Source: Roseococcus sp. SYP-B2431 | GTDB lineage: Bacteria; Pseudomonadota; Alphaproteobacteria; Acetobacterales; Acetobacteraceae | Length of the DNA stretch: 64,000 bases | Assembly (NCBI RefSeq): GCF_004336745.1 | Contig: NZ_SJXD01000011.1 | Span: forward strand, 186,001 to 250,000 | Direction: 5' to 3' | Position numbers and translations under genes: made by a program | In this document: one piece after another, positions 1-9,541 of the stretch | How positions within the stretch are numbered: the stretch's first letter is position 1 | Layout of the letters: each line of letters starts with the position of its first letter | The notes under the pieces: model-generated | What the model was told of the DNA's origin: nothing | Database searches by the model: none | The model's input: the letters and a program-made list of their open reading frames with translations, nothing else

Positions 1-1
1 G

Positions 2-403
2 GCCGCGGCCCGCGCCGCCCAGGCGCATACCTTCATCGAGGCGCTGCCCGCCGGCTACGACACGCCGCTCGGCCCGGGCGGCGGGCGGCTCTCGGGCGGC
101 CAGCGCCAGCGCGTGAGCCTCGCCCGCGCGCTGCTGCGCAATCCGCGCGTGCTGCTGCTCGACGAGGCGACCAGCGCGCTCGACGCCGAGAACGAGGCCG
201 CGGTGCAGGCCGCGCTGGAGACGCTGCGCGAGGGGCGCACCACGCTCGTCATCGCGCACCGGCTGGCGACGGTGCAGAAGGCGCACCGCATCGTGGTGAT
301 GGAGGAGGGCCGCGCCATCGAGCAGGGCACGCATGCCGAGCTGATGGCGCTGGACGGGCTCTATGCGCGGCTGGTGCGGACTCAGGCCTTCGCCGAGGCC
401 TGA
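2..403 (+). CDS. ABC exporter ATP-binding domain, C-terminal part (cut by window start)
   Basis: Open at the left edge; 133 codons of a nucleotide-binding domain remain. Visible in order are the ABC signature LSGGQRQR, Walker B with the D-loop ([11 protein letters not shown]), and the H-loop (VIAHR). The [15 protein letters not shown] wording is typical of exporters in which membrane and ATPase domains are fused (MsbA/multidrug type), so the missing N-terminus probably carries about six membrane helices. It would hydrolyse ATP at the cytoplasmic face to drive export of a lipid or drug-like substrate; the substrate cannot be told. The 3' end overlaps the convergent LysR gene by 22 bases. Confidence 0.9.
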   Translation, partial: AAARAAQAHTFIEALPAGYDTPLGPGGGRLSGGQRQRVSLARALLRNPRVLLLDEATSALDAENEAAVQAALETLREGRTTLVIAHRLATVQKAHRIVVMEEGRAIEQGTHAELMALDGLYARLVRTQAFAEA

Positions 404-1281
404 GTTGACGCCAGTTCCCACAGATGCCGTGCCGGGTCGCGCGGCATCTCCTGCCCGCGTACCAGGTAGAGGCGCAGCGGCCCGCCGGCCAGCGCCAGCG
501 GCCGGGTAACGCGGCCCGTCTGCCGGGCGGCCTCGGGCGCCACCCAGCCGAAGAGCGCCAGGATCAGCTCCGCCCCGAACCCCTCGCGCATCTGGCGGAA
601 GTCCAGGATGTCGGGGATTTCCACCAGCGTGCCGCCGGCCTCGACCACCGGCTCGAAGAGCGCGCGCGACAGCTCGGGATTGAGGCCGCGCGTGAAGACC
701 GCGACCTTGCGCCCGGCGAGCGCGGCCGGCGGGATTTCCGGCAGCGCCAGCAGCGGGTCGCCGGGGGCGAGGATGAGCTCCTGCGTGGTCTGCGCCAGCG
801 CCAGCGCCTCCAGCCCGGCCGGCGGAGCCACGGCCACCGTGAAGGCGAGGTCCAGCACGCCCTGGCGCGCGCGCTCCAGCAGGACCGGAGTCCAGCCGAT
901 GTCGAGCTCCACGCTGACGCTCGGCCAGTGCCGGCGGAAAGCCTCGATCAGGCTGTTGGTGACGGGGATGTGGGCGCCATAGGGCGGCGTGCCCAGGCGC
1001 AGCCGCCCGGAGCCGCCGCGCAGCGTCGCGGCCAGCTCGTCCACGCCCTGCGCCGCCTCGACCAGCGGCCGCGCGCGTGCCAGCAGGGCGCGGCCCTCCT
1101 CGGTCAGCTCCACGCGCCGGGTGCTCCGCAGCAGGAGCGGCACTCCGAGCTGCGCCTCGAGCTGGCGGATGCGCGTGGAGAGCCAGGGCTGCGCCACGCC
1201 GAGCCGCGCGGCGGCGCGGGTGAAGGACAGCTCCTCCGCCACGACGCCAAAATGCAGCACGAGGCGGATATCCACCTTCAA
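382..1281 (-). CDS. LysR-family transcriptional regulator
   Basis: A 299-residue protein of usual LysR length. Residues 1-60 form the winged helix-turn-helix ([20 protein letters not shown], then the [12 protein letters not shown] segment); the rest is the periplasmic-binding-like effector domain. It is divergent from the solute-binding protein gene starting at 1403, the usual arrangement for a LysR protein and its target, so it probably controls the 1403-4273 genes in response to their substrate. The effector is unknown. The start was chosen because the family normally begins a few residues before the first helix. Confidence 0.9.
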   Translation of the reverse strand: MKVDIRLVLHFGVVAEELSFTRAAARLGVAQPWLSTRIRQLEAQLGVPLLLRSTRRVELTEEGRALLARARPLVEAAQGVDELAATLRGGSGRLRLGTPPYGAHIPVTNSLIEAFRRHWPSVSVELDIGWTPVLLERARQGVLDLAFTVAVAPPAGLEALALAQTTQELILAPGDPLLALPEIPPAALAGRKVAVFTRGLNPELSRALFEPVVEAGGTLVEIPDILDFRQMREGFGAELILALFGWVAPEAARQTGRVTRPLALAGGPLRLYLVRGQEMPRDPARHLWELASTQASAKA

Positions 1282-1402
1282 GGCAGGCCCTCACTCATAC
1301 GATTTCCGTCATAATAACCGCGATCCCGTATTGGACAAATCCATGCCTGCTCAGCTTCGATGTCCGGACAACAGGGCCCGAAGGGCCGCAGGGGAGGACG
1401 CG
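1282..1402. promoter_or_regulatory. Divergent intergenic region, likely LysR operator and promoters
   Basis: This 121-base gap separates two divergent genes and is clearly AT-richer than its surroundings around 1294-1345 (CATACGATTTCCGTCATAAT). A TTGGAC hexamer at 1330-1335 could be a -35 element for the rightward gene. A Shine-Dalgarno GGGGAGG lies at 1390-1396 before the ATG at 1403. The role as a LysR target is inferred from gene order; no exact operator was defined. Confidence 0.4.
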
Positions 1403-2635
1403 ATGACGACACGTCGCCAGATGCTCGCAGCCGCCACGGCCGCGCCGACGCTCGCGGGAGGCCGGGCGAGGGCGCAGGGGCAGGCACCCATCCGCCTCGG
1501 CGTGCTGGGCGATTTCTCCGGCCCCTACCGCCATCTCTCCGGCCCCACCAACGTGGCCTGCGTGCGCCAGGCGGTGCAGGATTCCGGCCTGACCGAGCGC
1601 GGCATCGCCGTCGAGGTGGTACAGGCCGACCACCTCCAGCGCGCCGATCTGGGCGTGGCCATCACGCGCGAATGGTTCGACCGCGGCGGCGTGGATGCGG
1701 TGCTGGAGGTGAACAACTCCTCCATCGCCCTCGCGCTGAACGGCCTCGTGCGCGAGAAGGACAAGGTGCATCTCAACACGGGCGCGGCCAGCACCGAGCT
1801 GACCGGGCCGAGCTGCAGCCCCAATACCATCCACTGGACCTACGACACCTACATGGCCGCGCGCTCCTCCGGCGTGGCGACGATCCGCGCGGGCGGCGAC
1901 AGCTTCTTCTTCATCACAGCCGACATGGCCTTCGGCCACCAGATGGAGCGCGACCTCTCGCGCTTCATCGAGGAGGGGCGGGGCCGCGTGGCGGGGCGCG
2001 TGCGCTATCCCTTCCCGGGAACCTCGGATTTCTCGGCCTTCCTGCTCCAGGCCCAGGCGAGCCGCGCCAAGGTCGTGGCCTTCCTCAATGCGGGGGCGGA
2101 CCTCATCAACTGCGTGAAGCAGGCCAATGAGTTCGGCATCGCGCGGCGGGGCCAGAAGCTGCTCGGCATCATCAGCTTCATCAACGACATCCACACGCTG
2201 GGGCTGCCCACGGCCCAGGGCTTCCTGCTCACCGAATGCTTCTACTGGGACATGAACGACCGCACGCGCGCCTTCACGCGCCGCGTGCTGCCGCGCACGC
2301 CCGACAACTATCCGAACCAGTGCCAGGCCGGCGCCTATTCGGCCGCGCTGCACTACCTCAAGGCCGTCGAGCAGATCGGGGCCGCGCGCGCCAAGGCCTC
2401 GGGCCGCGAGGTCGTGGAGCTGATGAAGCGCATGCCGACGGACGACGACGTCTTCGGCCCCGGCAGCATCCGCGCCGATGGCCGCAAGCTGCATCCGGTC
2501 CATCTCTTCGAGGTGAAGACGCCGGCGGAATCGCGCGGCCCCTGGGACTACTTCAAGCTGGTGCAGACCTCGTCCCCGGAGGAGGCCTGGCGGCCGCTCG
2601 CCGAGGGCGGATGTCCGCTGGTGGCGGGACGATAG
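1403..2635 (+). CDS. ABC-type solute-binding protein (Liv/Peripla_BP_6 family)
   Basis: A 410-residue periplasmic binding protein. The N-terminus MTTRRQMLAAATAAP has twin arginines and a short hydrophobic stretch, consistent with Tat export. The mature part starts with IRLGVLGDFSGPY, the first strand and loop of branched-chain amino acid and urea/amide binding proteins. The ATG at 1403 has GGGGAGG 6 bases upstream; frame upstream of it does not look coding. No permease or ATPase gene adjoins, so it is either an orphan binding protein or borrows membrane parts from elsewhere. Its partner is more likely the following monooxygenase gene, 12 bases downstream. Ligand unknown. Confidence 0.88.
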   Translation: MTTRRQMLAAATAAPTLAGGRARAQGQAPIRLGVLGDFSGPYRHLSGPTNVACVRQAVQDSGLTERGIAVEVVQADHLQRADLGVAITREWFDRGGVDAVLEVNNSSIALALNGLVREKDKVHLNTGAASTELTGPSCSPNTIHWTYDTYMAARSSGVATIRAGGDSFFFITADMAFGHQMERDLSRFIEEGRGRVAGRVRYPFPGTSDFSAFLLQAQASRAKVVAFLNAGADLINCVKQANEFGIARRGQKLLGIISFINDIHTLGLPTAQGFLLTECFYWDMNDRTRAFTRRVLPRTPDNYPNQCQAGAYSAALHYLKAVEQIGAARAKASGREVVELMKRMPTDDDVFGPGSIRADGRKLHPVHLFEVKTPAESRGPWDYFKLVQTSSPEEAWRPLAEGGCPLVAGR

Positions 2636-2647
2636 GGAGGACGGCGC

Positions 2648-4273
2648 ATGTCGAAGGCGGAAGAGTTCGAGGTGGTGGTGGTCGGCGCGGGCTTCGCCGG
2701 CCTCTACATGCTGCACCGGCTGCGCGGCCTGGGCCTCTCGGCCGTGGTGCTGGAGGCGGGCGAGGATGTCGGCGGCACCTGGTACTGGAACCGCTACCCC
2801 GGCGCTCGCTGCGACGTGGAGAGCATGCAGTACTCCTACTCCTTCTCGGAGGAGTTGCAGCAGGAGTGGCGCTGGTCCGAGCGCTTCGCCTCGCAGCCCG
2901 AGATCCTGCGCTATGCGAACCATGTCGCCGACCGCTTCGACCTGCGCCGCGACATCCGCTTCAGCACGCGCGTCGTCTCCGCGGCCTTCGACGACGCTGC
3001 CGCGCGCTGGACGGTGCGGACGGAGGGCGGCGCCGTCATCTCCGCGCGGCATTGCGTGATGGCGACGGGCTGCCTCTCCAACACGCGCATGCCGGATTTC
3101 CCGGGCCTCGGCAGCTTCCACGGAAAGAGCTACCACACGGGCCAATGGCCGCATGAGGGCGTGGACTTCACCGGGCTGCGCGTGGGCGTGATCGGCACGG
3201 GCTCCTCCGCGATCCAGGCGATCCCGGTCATCGCGCGGCAGGCGCGGCACGTCACCGTCTTCCAGCGCACGCCCAACTTCAGCATCCCCTCGCGCAACCG
3301 CGCGATGGACGAGGAATACGAGCACTCCTGGAAGGGCGACTATCCGGCCCGCCGGGCCAAGGCGCGGCAGATGCGCACCGGCATCGATTATCCGGTGAAC
3401 CCCACGCCCGCGCTGGAGGTCGGCGAGGCCGAGCGCCGGCGCGAATACGAGTCGCGCTGGGAGCGCGGCGGCACGGCCTTCATGGCCGCCTTCGGCGACC
3501 TCATCCTCGACGAGAAGGCCAACGAAACCGCCGCCGATTTCGTGCGCGGGCAGATCCGCGCGACGGTGAGCGACCCCGCCGTCGCCGAACTGCTCTGCCC
3601 GCACAACCACCCGATCGGCACCAAGCGCATCTGCGTGGACACCGACTACTACGAGACCTTCAACCGCGAGAACGTCACCCTGGTGGACGTGCGTTCCGCG
3701 CCCATCGAGGCCGTCACGCCGGAGGGCCTGCGCACGGCGGAAGCCGGCTACAAGCTCGACGCCCTCGTCTTCGCCACGGGCTTCGACGCCATGACGGGCA
3801 CGCTGCTGGCCATGGACATCCGCGGCCGCGACGGCCTCACGCTGGGGGAGAAGTGGGAGGCCGGGCCGGTCACCTATCTCGGCTTGATGACGGCGGGCTT
3901 CCCCAATCTCTTCCTGGTGACGGGGCCGGGCAGCCCCTCCGTGCTGAGCAACATGATCGTCTCCATCGAGCAGCATGTGGACTGGATCGCCGGCGCCCTG
4001 GCCCATGCCCAGGCGCGCGGGATCGAGACGATGGAAGCGACGGCCGAGGCCGAGGCGCAGTGGGTGGAGCACGGCAACGAAGTGGCGCAGCGCACGCTCT
4101 ACCCGCGCGCCAACTCCTGGTACATGGGCGTGAACGTGCCCGGCAAGCCGCAGGTCTTCATGCCGTATATCGGCGGCGTCGGGGCCTATCGCGAGATCTG
4201 CGACGCGGTCGCCGCGAAGGGCTACGAGGGTTTCCGGCTGGAAGGCCGGCGCGTGTCGGTGGCGGCCGAATGA
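2648..4273 (+). CDS. Baeyer-Villiger-type flavoprotein monooxygenase
   Basis: A 541-residue class B flavin monooxygenase, the usual length for cyclohexanone/ketone monooxygenases. Residues 10-20 hold the FAD dinucleotide motif (VVVGAGFAGL), about residue 157 the Baeyer-Villiger fingerprint FxGxxxHxxxW (FHGKSYHTGQW), and about residue 180 the NADPH-binding GTGSSA motif; a C-terminal FATGFD segment is also present. It should insert one oxygen next to a ketone carbonyl using NADPH and O2, in the cytoplasm. SD AGGGAGG at 2634-2640 overlaps the previous stop, so it is co-transcribed with the solute-binding protein: probable uptake and oxidation of one ketone-containing compound. Substrate unknown. 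Confidence 0.9.
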   Translation: MSKAEEFEVVVVGAGFAGLYMLHRLRGLGLSAVVLEAGEDVGGTWYWNRYPGARCDVESMQYSYSFSEELQQEWRWSERFASQPEILRYANHVADRFDLRRDIRFSTRVVSAAFDDAAARWTVRTEGGAVISARHCVMATGCLSNTRMPDFPGLGSFHGKSYHTGQWPHEGVDFTGLRVGVIGTGSSAIQAIPVIARQARHVTVFQRTPNFSIPSRNRAMDEEYEHSWKGDYPARRAKARQMRTGIDYPVNPTPALEVGEAERRREYESRWERGGTAFMAAFGDLILDEKANETAADFVRGQIRATVSDPAVAELLCPHNHPIGTKRICVDTDYYETFNRENVTLVDVRSAPIEAVTPEGLRTAEAGYKLDALVFATGFDAMTGTLLAMDIRGRDGLTLGEKWEAGPVTYLGLMTAGFPNLFLVTGPGSPSVLSNMIVSIEQHVDWIAGALAHAQARGIETMEATAEAEAQWVEHGNEVAQRTLYPRANSWYMGVNVPGKPQVFMPYIGGVGAYREICDAVAAKGYEGFRLEGRRVSVAAE

Positions 4274-4313
4274 CCGTGCCGCAACGCGGGCGGGAGATCC
4301 GCGTTACGCCGGC

Positions 4314-5018
4314 ATGCGAGCCCCAGCCCTCTCCGCCCTGGCCCTCTCCCTGATCGCCCTCGCCGCCTGCGGCGAGCAGCAGGCCGCCTCGGAACCGTCT
4401 TCGGGCCGACAGCAGGCGGCGCGCGCCGCGGCCGAGGCCTCGCTTCAGGCGCGCCTGCGCGGGCAGGGGGCGCAGCAGCGCGGCGTGCAGGTCTTCGCCC
4501 AGGCCCTGCCCGATACGCTTGCCATCTGCGGAAGGACCACCATGACCGGCGCTTCGGGCGCGCCCTACGTTCCCTATGTCGCCGTCGTGTCCTTCGAGGG
4601 CGAGTCGCCGCGCGTCGCCAACCTCGTCCTGGGCGCGACCGGCCCCGAGGCGTCGCGCGTCTTCGTGGAGATGACGGACCGCTGCTTCGACGGCGGCGGC
4701 CCCGCCACGGCGCGCGTCATGGCGCGCAGCTTTCCGCCGCTGCCGGTGCCCGGGGCGCCGCAGGCCGAGGGCGAGGCGGCGGCGGAGGTGGCCGCCGCGC
4801 CGGAGCCGGCCCGGCCCGCCAGTACCGTCATGGTCTCCTCGCGCAGCGCCGCCAACCTGCGGAGCGCCACGCGCAACGGCGAGGTCATCCGGACGCTGCC
4901 GCCCTCGAGCACGCTTGAAGTGATCGGCGAGGCGCCGGGCGGCTGGTACCAGGTGGGCGATCGCGGCAGCGCGATGGGATGGGTCCACGCCTCGGTGCTG
5001 GAGACGCCTCCCCGCTAG
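4314..5018 (+). CDS. Lipoprotein with C-terminal bacterial SH3 domain
   Basis: A 234-residue protein. The signal peptide ends in a lipobox (LIALAAC, Cys20), so it should be lipid-anchored. Residues about 35-140 contain two cysteines (ICGRT and DRCFDG) that could pair. After an Ala/Pro/Glu-rich linker the last 60 residues form an SH3b domain (SRSAANLRSATRNGEVIRTL through GGWYQVG to GWVHASVL), a fold that commonly binds peptidoglycan. GGGAGA lies upstream of the start. It follows the monooxygenase gene after 40 bases but has no obvious functional link. The middle domain is not recognised. Confidence 0.8.
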   Translation: MRAPALSALALSLIALAACGEQQAASEPSSGRQQAARAAAEASLQARLRGQGAQQRGVQVFAQALPDTLAICGRTTMTGASGAPYVPYVAVVSFEGESPRVANLVLGATGPEASRVFVEMTDRCFDGGGPATARVMARSFPPLPVPGAPQAEGEAAAEVAAAPEPARPASTVMVSSRSAANLRSATRNGEVIRTLPPSSTLEVIGEAPGGWYQVGDRGSAMGWVHASVLETPPR

Positions 5019-5094
5019 GCGGGCGCTTGCGCGCCGCCGCAGGCGTGGCACACATCGGGACGAGGCCCGCGCCAGGGCCTGGGAGGTCGTCCCC

Positions 5095-6216
5095 ATGACA
5101 CAACGCTTCATCCCCGCCGCCTTCCTGCGCGGCGGCTCCTCCAAGGGCGTGTTCTTCCACGCGAAGGACGTGCCGTCCGACCGCGCGGCGCTCGACGCCC
5201 TGTTGCTGGAGGTCCTGGGCTCGCCCGATCCCTATGGGAGGCAGCTCGACGGCATGGGGGGCGGCATCTCCTCGCTGTCCAAGGGCGTGATCATCGGCCC
5301 GCCGACGCACCCGGAAGCGGATGTGGACTACACCTTCGCGCAGGTCGTGGTGGACAAGCCCGCGGTGGATTGGAAGGGCAATTGCGGGAACCTGTCCTCG
5401 GCGGTCGGGCCCTTCGCGGTGGATGCCGGTCTGGTCGCGGTCCCCGACGGCGAGGCGCTGGTGCGCATCCACCAGGTGAATACGAGGAAGATCATCCATG
5501 CGCGCTTCCCCGTGCGGAACGGCAGGGCGGAGGTGAGGGGCGACTACGCCATCGCCGGCGTCGCCGGCACGGGCGCGCGCATCCGGCTCGACTTCCTGAG
5601 CCCCGGCGGAACCCAGACCGGCGCACTGCTGCCGACCGGGAACGCGGTCGACGAGATCGAGGGCCTGGCCTGCACGCTGATCGACGCGGCCAATCCCTCC
5701 GCCTTCTTCGCCGCTGCCGATTTCGGCCTGACCGGCGAGGAAGCTCCGGACGCCATGGAGGCCATCCCGGGGCTGATGGCGCGGCTGGACGTACTGCGCC
5801 GGCTGGCGGGCCTGCGCATGGGGCTGGCCGACGCGCCGGAGAAGGTCGGCCTCGCCCTGCCGCGCATCGCGCTCGTGGCGCCGCCGGGCCGCCCGCGCCT
5901 GCTGGACGGCTCGGTGATGGCCGCCGGCAGCCACGACATCCAGATCCGCATGCTCTCCATGGAGCGCGTCCACCGCGCCGTGCCGCTGACCGGCGCTCTG
6001 GGGCTGGCCTGCGCCTGCCGGATCGCGGGCAGCCTGCCGGCGAGCCTCTGCGGCGCGCCGTCGGGGAGGGACGAGATCCGCGTGGCGCAGCCCAGCGGGA
6101 TGCTGGCGGTGGGCGCGGAGGTCCGGCAGGACGGCTCCGGCTGGCATGCGGAATCGGCGGTGGTTTACCGGACGGCGCGCATGCTGATGGTGGGCGCCGT
6201 CGGCGTTCGCGAATAG
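5095..6216 (+). CDS. PrpF-family aconitate/oxalomesaconate isomerase
   Basis: A 373-residue member of the PrpF family (diaminopimelate-epimerase fold), which moves double bonds in substrates such as 2-methylaconitate or 4-oxalomesaconate without cofactors. Visible are the N-terminal RGGSSKGVFF substrate loop (residues 10-19) and two catalytic-type cysteines, one in GNCGN near residue 97 and one in the GALGLACACR segment near residue 305. SD GGGAGG lies 9 bases before the ATG. No prpB/prpC or gallate-pathway genes are near; instead a Liv-type importer follows 116 bases downstream, so it may process the imported acid. The exact reaction cannot be assigned. Confidence 0.85.
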   Translation: MTQRFIPAAFLRGGSSKGVFFHAKDVPSDRAALDALLLEVLGSPDPYGRQLDGMGGGISSLSKGVIIGPPTHPEADVDYTFAQVVVDKPAVDWKGNCGNLSSAVGPFAVDAGLVAVPDGEALVRIHQVNTRKIIHARFPVRNGRAEVRGDYAIAGVAGTGARIRLDFLSPGGTQTGALLPTGNAVDEIEGLACTLIDAANPSAFFAAADFGLTGEEAPDAMEAIPGLMARLDVLRRLAGLRMGLADAPEKVGLALPRIALVAPPGRPRLLDGSVMAAGSHDIQIRMLSMERVHRAVPLTGALGLACACRIAGSLPASLCGAPSGRDEIRVAQPSGMLAVGAEVRQDGSGWHAESAVVYRTARMLMVGAVGVRE

Positions 6217-6332
6217 GTTCGCGGCCCCTGCGCCGGCCGAAGGTGAGCACTTGCTTTGCCCGTGCGCCTCGGGCAGCGTTCCCGAAGAGGCTGATCGGAA
6301 TATGAATCGGCCCGTCCAGGGAGAACGCCATC

Positions 6333-7649
6333 ATGACGACCAGCTCGTCCTTGTCCCGCCGCTCCGTCCTCGCCGGCGCCGCCACCTCCGGCAGCCTGCT
6401 GATGGCCGGCTCCGGCGCGGAGGCCCAGCCTGCCAAGCCCGCCGAGCTCAAGATCGGCATCACCACCTTCCTCTCCGGCCCGGCCAGCGTCTTCGGCGTC
6501 CCCGCCAAGCAGGCGGCCGAGATGCTGACCGACCAGATCAACGCGGCCGGCGGCATCGGAGGCGTGCCGATCCGCCCCATCTTCGTGGATGAGGGGCCGG
6601 GCACCGAGCATCTGGTCGGCGAGTTCCGCCGCCTCGTGCAGTCCGAGGGCGTGCATGTCGTCTTCGCCTCCATCTCCTCCGGCTCCTGCCTCGCCTGCAC
6701 GCCGCTCTCGGACGAGCTGCGCAAGACGACGGTGCTCTGGGACTGCGGCACGCAGCGCATCTTCGAGGAGGGCAACCATCCCTTCGCCTTCCGCACCCAG
6801 GGCTACGGCACGCCGGAGGTGCTGGCGCCGCTGCTCTACCTGCTGAAGCACAAGCCGGACTTCCGCAGCATCGCCGTCATCAACCAGGACTATGCCTGGG
6901 GCCGCGATTCCTGGGAGCTGTGGAAGGCAGGCATGGACGCCATGAAGCCCGGCGTGCGCGTCGTGGCCGAGCTCTTCCCGCGCTTCAACAGCACCGATTT
7001 CTCGACCGAGATCACGCGCCTGCTGGCCCTGCGGCCCGACGTGATCCTCTCCACCTCCTGGGGCGGCGAGCTGGTCACGCTGGTGCGCCAGGCCAGCGAG
7101 CGGCGGCTGATGGAGCGCTCGCTGATGGTGCTGCCGGTGGCCGAGGCCTCGATGCCCTCGCTGGGCCGCAACATGCCGGCGGGCCATATCATCGGCTCGC
7201 GCGGGGACCATTGGATCAACCACCCGCGCCCGCGCGACAAGGCCTCGCTCGACCGCTTCACCGCGGCCTATCAGGCGCGCTTCAACCAGCCCAGCATCTA
7301 TCCTTGCCATCACATGGCCCAGGCGCTCTCCGCGCTGCAGGCCGCCTACAACAAGGCCATCGCGGCCAAGGGCGGCGGCTGGCCGAACGACCAGGAGCTG
7401 GCGGCGGCCTTCCGCGGCCTGACCTTCGACACGCCCACGGCCACCATCACCATCCGCGAGGACGGGCAGGGGCTGGAGGACCAGATCGTCGGCCTTTCGT
7501 CCTTCAGCAGCGCGTATCCATACGCCGTGCCGGAGAAGATGATGCTCTACCCCGCCGCCGGCATCAGCGCGCCGGTCGGGCAGAAGAGCGTCGACTGGCT
7601 GAAGACGCTGCGCGCCGGCATGGAGAACACCGCCGGCTCGGCGATCTGA
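6333..7649 (+). CDS. Liv-type ABC importer, periplasmic binding protein
   Basis: A 438-residue Peripla_BP_6 protein and first gene of a complete importer. The N-terminus (MTTSSSLSRRSVLAGAATSG) has an SRRSVL twin-arginine motif, suggesting Tat export; the mature protein begins LKIGITTFLSGPASVFG. SD GGGAGAA precedes the ATG. A gap of 27 bases separates it from the permease gene. Family members bind branched-chain amino acids, amides, urea or aromatic acids; this one is distant enough that I would not name the ligand. The PrpF gene upstream hints at an unsaturated di- or tricarboxylic acid. Confidence 0.9.
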   Translation: MTTSSSLSRRSVLAGAATSGSLLMAGSGAEAQPAKPAELKIGITTFLSGPASVFGVPAKQAAEMLTDQINAAGGIGGVPIRPIFVDEGPGTEHLVGEFRRLVQSEGVHVVFASISSGSCLACTPLSDELRKTTVLWDCGTQRIFEEGNHPFAFRTQGYGTPEVLAPLLYLLKHKPDFRSIAVINQDYAWGRDSWELWKAGMDAMKPGVRVVAELFPRFNSTDFSTEITRLLALRPDVILSTSWGGELVTLVRQASERRLMERSLMVLPVAEASMPSLGRNMPAGHIIGSRGDHWINHPRPRDKASLDRFTAAYQARFNQPSIYPCHHMAQALSALQAAYNKAIAAKGGGWPNDQELAAAFRGLTFDTPTATITIREDGQGLEDQIVGLSSFSSAYPYAVPEKMMLYPAAGISAPVGQKSVDWLKTLRAGMENTAGSAI

Positions 7650-7676
7650 GCGGAGGCGCGCGGCAAGGGGACGAAT

Positions 7677-8612
7677 ATGTATGGATGGTTCGAGGAGAAC
7701 GGGCTGCTCCTCGGCCTCGCGCTGCTGGACGGGCTCGCCTATGCGGCGCTCGTCTTCATGGTGGCGGTGGGGCTGAACCTCGTCTTCGGCGTGCTGCGCG
7801 TGCTGAACGTGGCCCATGGCTCGCTCTATGCGATCGGCGCCTATACGGCGGCGAGCCTGGGCCTCTTCCTCTCGGCCCGCGGCTTGCCCGAATGGGCGAG
7901 CCTCGCGGTGCTGGTAGTGGCCGCCGCCCTGGTCGGCGGCATCTTGGGCCCGCTGATCGAGCGGCTGCTGCTGCGGCGGATCTATGCGCAGGAGCCGGTG
8001 CTGCAGCTCCTCGTCACCTTCGCGCTCTTCATGATCCTGGAGGATGCGCAGAAGCTGATCTGGGGCACGCAACCCGTGCAGAACGACGCGGCGATGCGCC
8101 TGCTGGGCAATTTTGACGTGCCCTTCGCGGGCGATTTCATCCCCTTCACCGCCTATCAGCTCTTCGTGCTGCCCGGTGTCGCGGTGGCGACGCTGGTGGG
8201 TCTCGCCTGGTTCCTGCGACGGACGCTGACGGGCCGCGTCATCGTCGCCGTCACGACCGACCGCGAGGCGGCGACGGCCATGGGCATAGACGCCTCGCGC
8301 ATCTATCTGCTGACCTTCACCTTCGGCGCGGTGCTGGCGGCGCTGGGCGGCGCGCTGTCCTCGCCCACGGCCTCCCTGGTGCCGGGCGTGGGCGCGCAGA
8401 CCATCGTGCTCTCCTTCGCCGTGGTGGCGACGGCCGGGCTCGGCCAGATCGAGGGCGCGGCGCTGACGGCGCTGATGATCGGCCTCTCCCGCTCCATCGC
8501 CGTCTACTTCATGCCGGAGGCGGAGGTGCTGACGCCCTATCTCATCATGGTGGCCGTGCTCCTGATCCGCCCGCAGGGGCTCTTCGGCGCCGCGGAGACG
8601 CGGCGGGTATGA
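7677..8612 (+). CDS. livH: Liv-type ABC importer permease 1 (LivH-like)
   Basis: A 311-residue, highly hydrophobic protein with about eight membrane helices and the family hallmark GLNLVFGVLRVLNVAHGSLYA near residues 30-50. The cytoplasmic coupling loop TTDREAATAMGID (about residue 195) contacts the ATPases. It forms half of the inner-membrane pore together with the next gene. The stop overlaps the next start by 4 bases (ATGA), showing translational coupling. The symbol is a family label only; transport of branched-chain amino acids is not shown. Confidence 0.9.
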   Translation: MYGWFEENGLLLGLALLDGLAYAALVFMVAVGLNLVFGVLRVLNVAHGSLYAIGAYTAASLGLFLSARGLPEWASLAVLVVAAALVGGILGPLIERLLLRRIYAQEPVLQLLVTFALFMILEDAQKLIWGTQPVQNDAAMRLLGNFDVPFAGDFIPFTAYQLFVLPGVAVATLVGLAWFLRRTLTGRVIVAVTTDREAATAMGIDASRIYLLTFTFGAVLAALGGALSSPTASLVPGVGAQTIVLSFAVVATAGLGQIEGAALTALMIGLSRSIAVYFMPEAEVLTPYLIMVAVLLIRPQGLFGAAETRRV

Positions 8613-9541
8613 GAAGGACCGAAACGATCCTCGCGATCGGCGGCGCCGCGCTGCTGGTGCTGCTGGCCTTCCTCGCGCCCTGGCTGCGCTTCGTGCTGAC
8701 CATCGCGCTCGCCAAGGGCATCGCGGTGCTGGGCATCCTGCTGCTGCTGCGGGCGGGGCAGGTGAGCTTCGGCCATGCCCTCTATCTGGCCTTCGGCGCC
8801 TATGTGGTGGCCTTCCTCGCGCCTTCGTCGCCCGAGGCGCTGATCCTGATGCCGGTCGCCATGCTGCTCTCGGGCGCGCTGGGGCTGGTGGTGGGCCTCT
8901 TCGTCTCGCGCTACCGCGAGATCTTCTTCGGCATGCTGAACCTCGCCATCAGCATGGTCTTCTACTCGCTGCTGGAGAAGCTCTACCACTACACCAAGGG
9001 CACGGACGGCATCCGCGTCGGCGTGCCGCGCTTCCTCGGCATGGTGCTGGAGCGCGACGACTTCGAATGGGCGATGTTCGCGACGGCGCTGCTGCTGGCG
9101 CTGGCCATCGGCTTCTTCGTGCGGCTCTACCTGGCCTCGCCGATGGGCCAGGCGCTCTCGGCCATCAAGACGCGCGAGACACGGCTGGAGTTCATGGGGC
9201 TGCCGGCGCGCGGGGTGCTGCTCTCCGCCTATGTGCTCTCCACGCTGATGGGCGGGCTCGCGGGCGCCATCATCGCCCTGACGACGCGCCATGTGACGCC
9301 GCTGCTCGGCTACTGGACGGTCTCGGGCGAGCTGGTCTTCATCGCCATCCTCGGCGGCGCGGGCGCGGCGCTCGGCCCCTTCCTTGGCGCCGTCACCTTC
9401 GAGCTGGTGCGCGTCTATGCGGCGGCGAGCTTCGCCGATGCCTGGCAGGCCATCCTCGGCCTCGTACTGATGGGCGTGATCCTGTTCTTCTCGCGCGGCC
9501 TCTGGGGCATGGTCGAGAGCCTGGCGAGGAAGCGCGCATGA
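8609..9541 (+). CDS. livM: Liv-type ABC importer permease 2 (LivM-like)
   Basis: A 310-residue membrane protein, second half of the importer pore. Visible are the LivM-type GQVSFGHALYLAFGAYVVA segment (about residues 50-68) and the coupling loop IKTRETRLEFMGLPA near residue 190. About eight to ten helices are expected. It overlaps the preceding and following genes by 4 bases each (ATGA), so subunit synthesis is coupled. Substrate unknown. Confidence 0.9.
   Translation: MRRTETILAIGGAALLVLLAFLAPWLRFVLTIALAKGIAVLGILLLLRAGQVSFGHALYLAFGAYVVAFLAPSSPEALILMPVAMLLSGALGLVVGLFVSRYREIFFGMLNLAISMVFYSLLEKLYHYTKGTDGIRVGVPRFLGMVLERDDFEWAMFATALLLALAIGFFVRLYLASPMGQALSAIKTRETRLEFMGLPARGVLLSAYVLSTLMGGLAGAIIALTTRHVTPLLGYWTVSGELVFIAILGGAGAALGPFLGAVTFELVRVYAAASFADAWQAILGLVLMGVILFFSRGLWGMVESLARKRA

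Noticed and set aside
1295-4072. A 925-codon minus-strand frame opposite the binding protein and monooxygenase
   Set aside because: Same reason: no motifs, and it is the complement of two well-supported genes.
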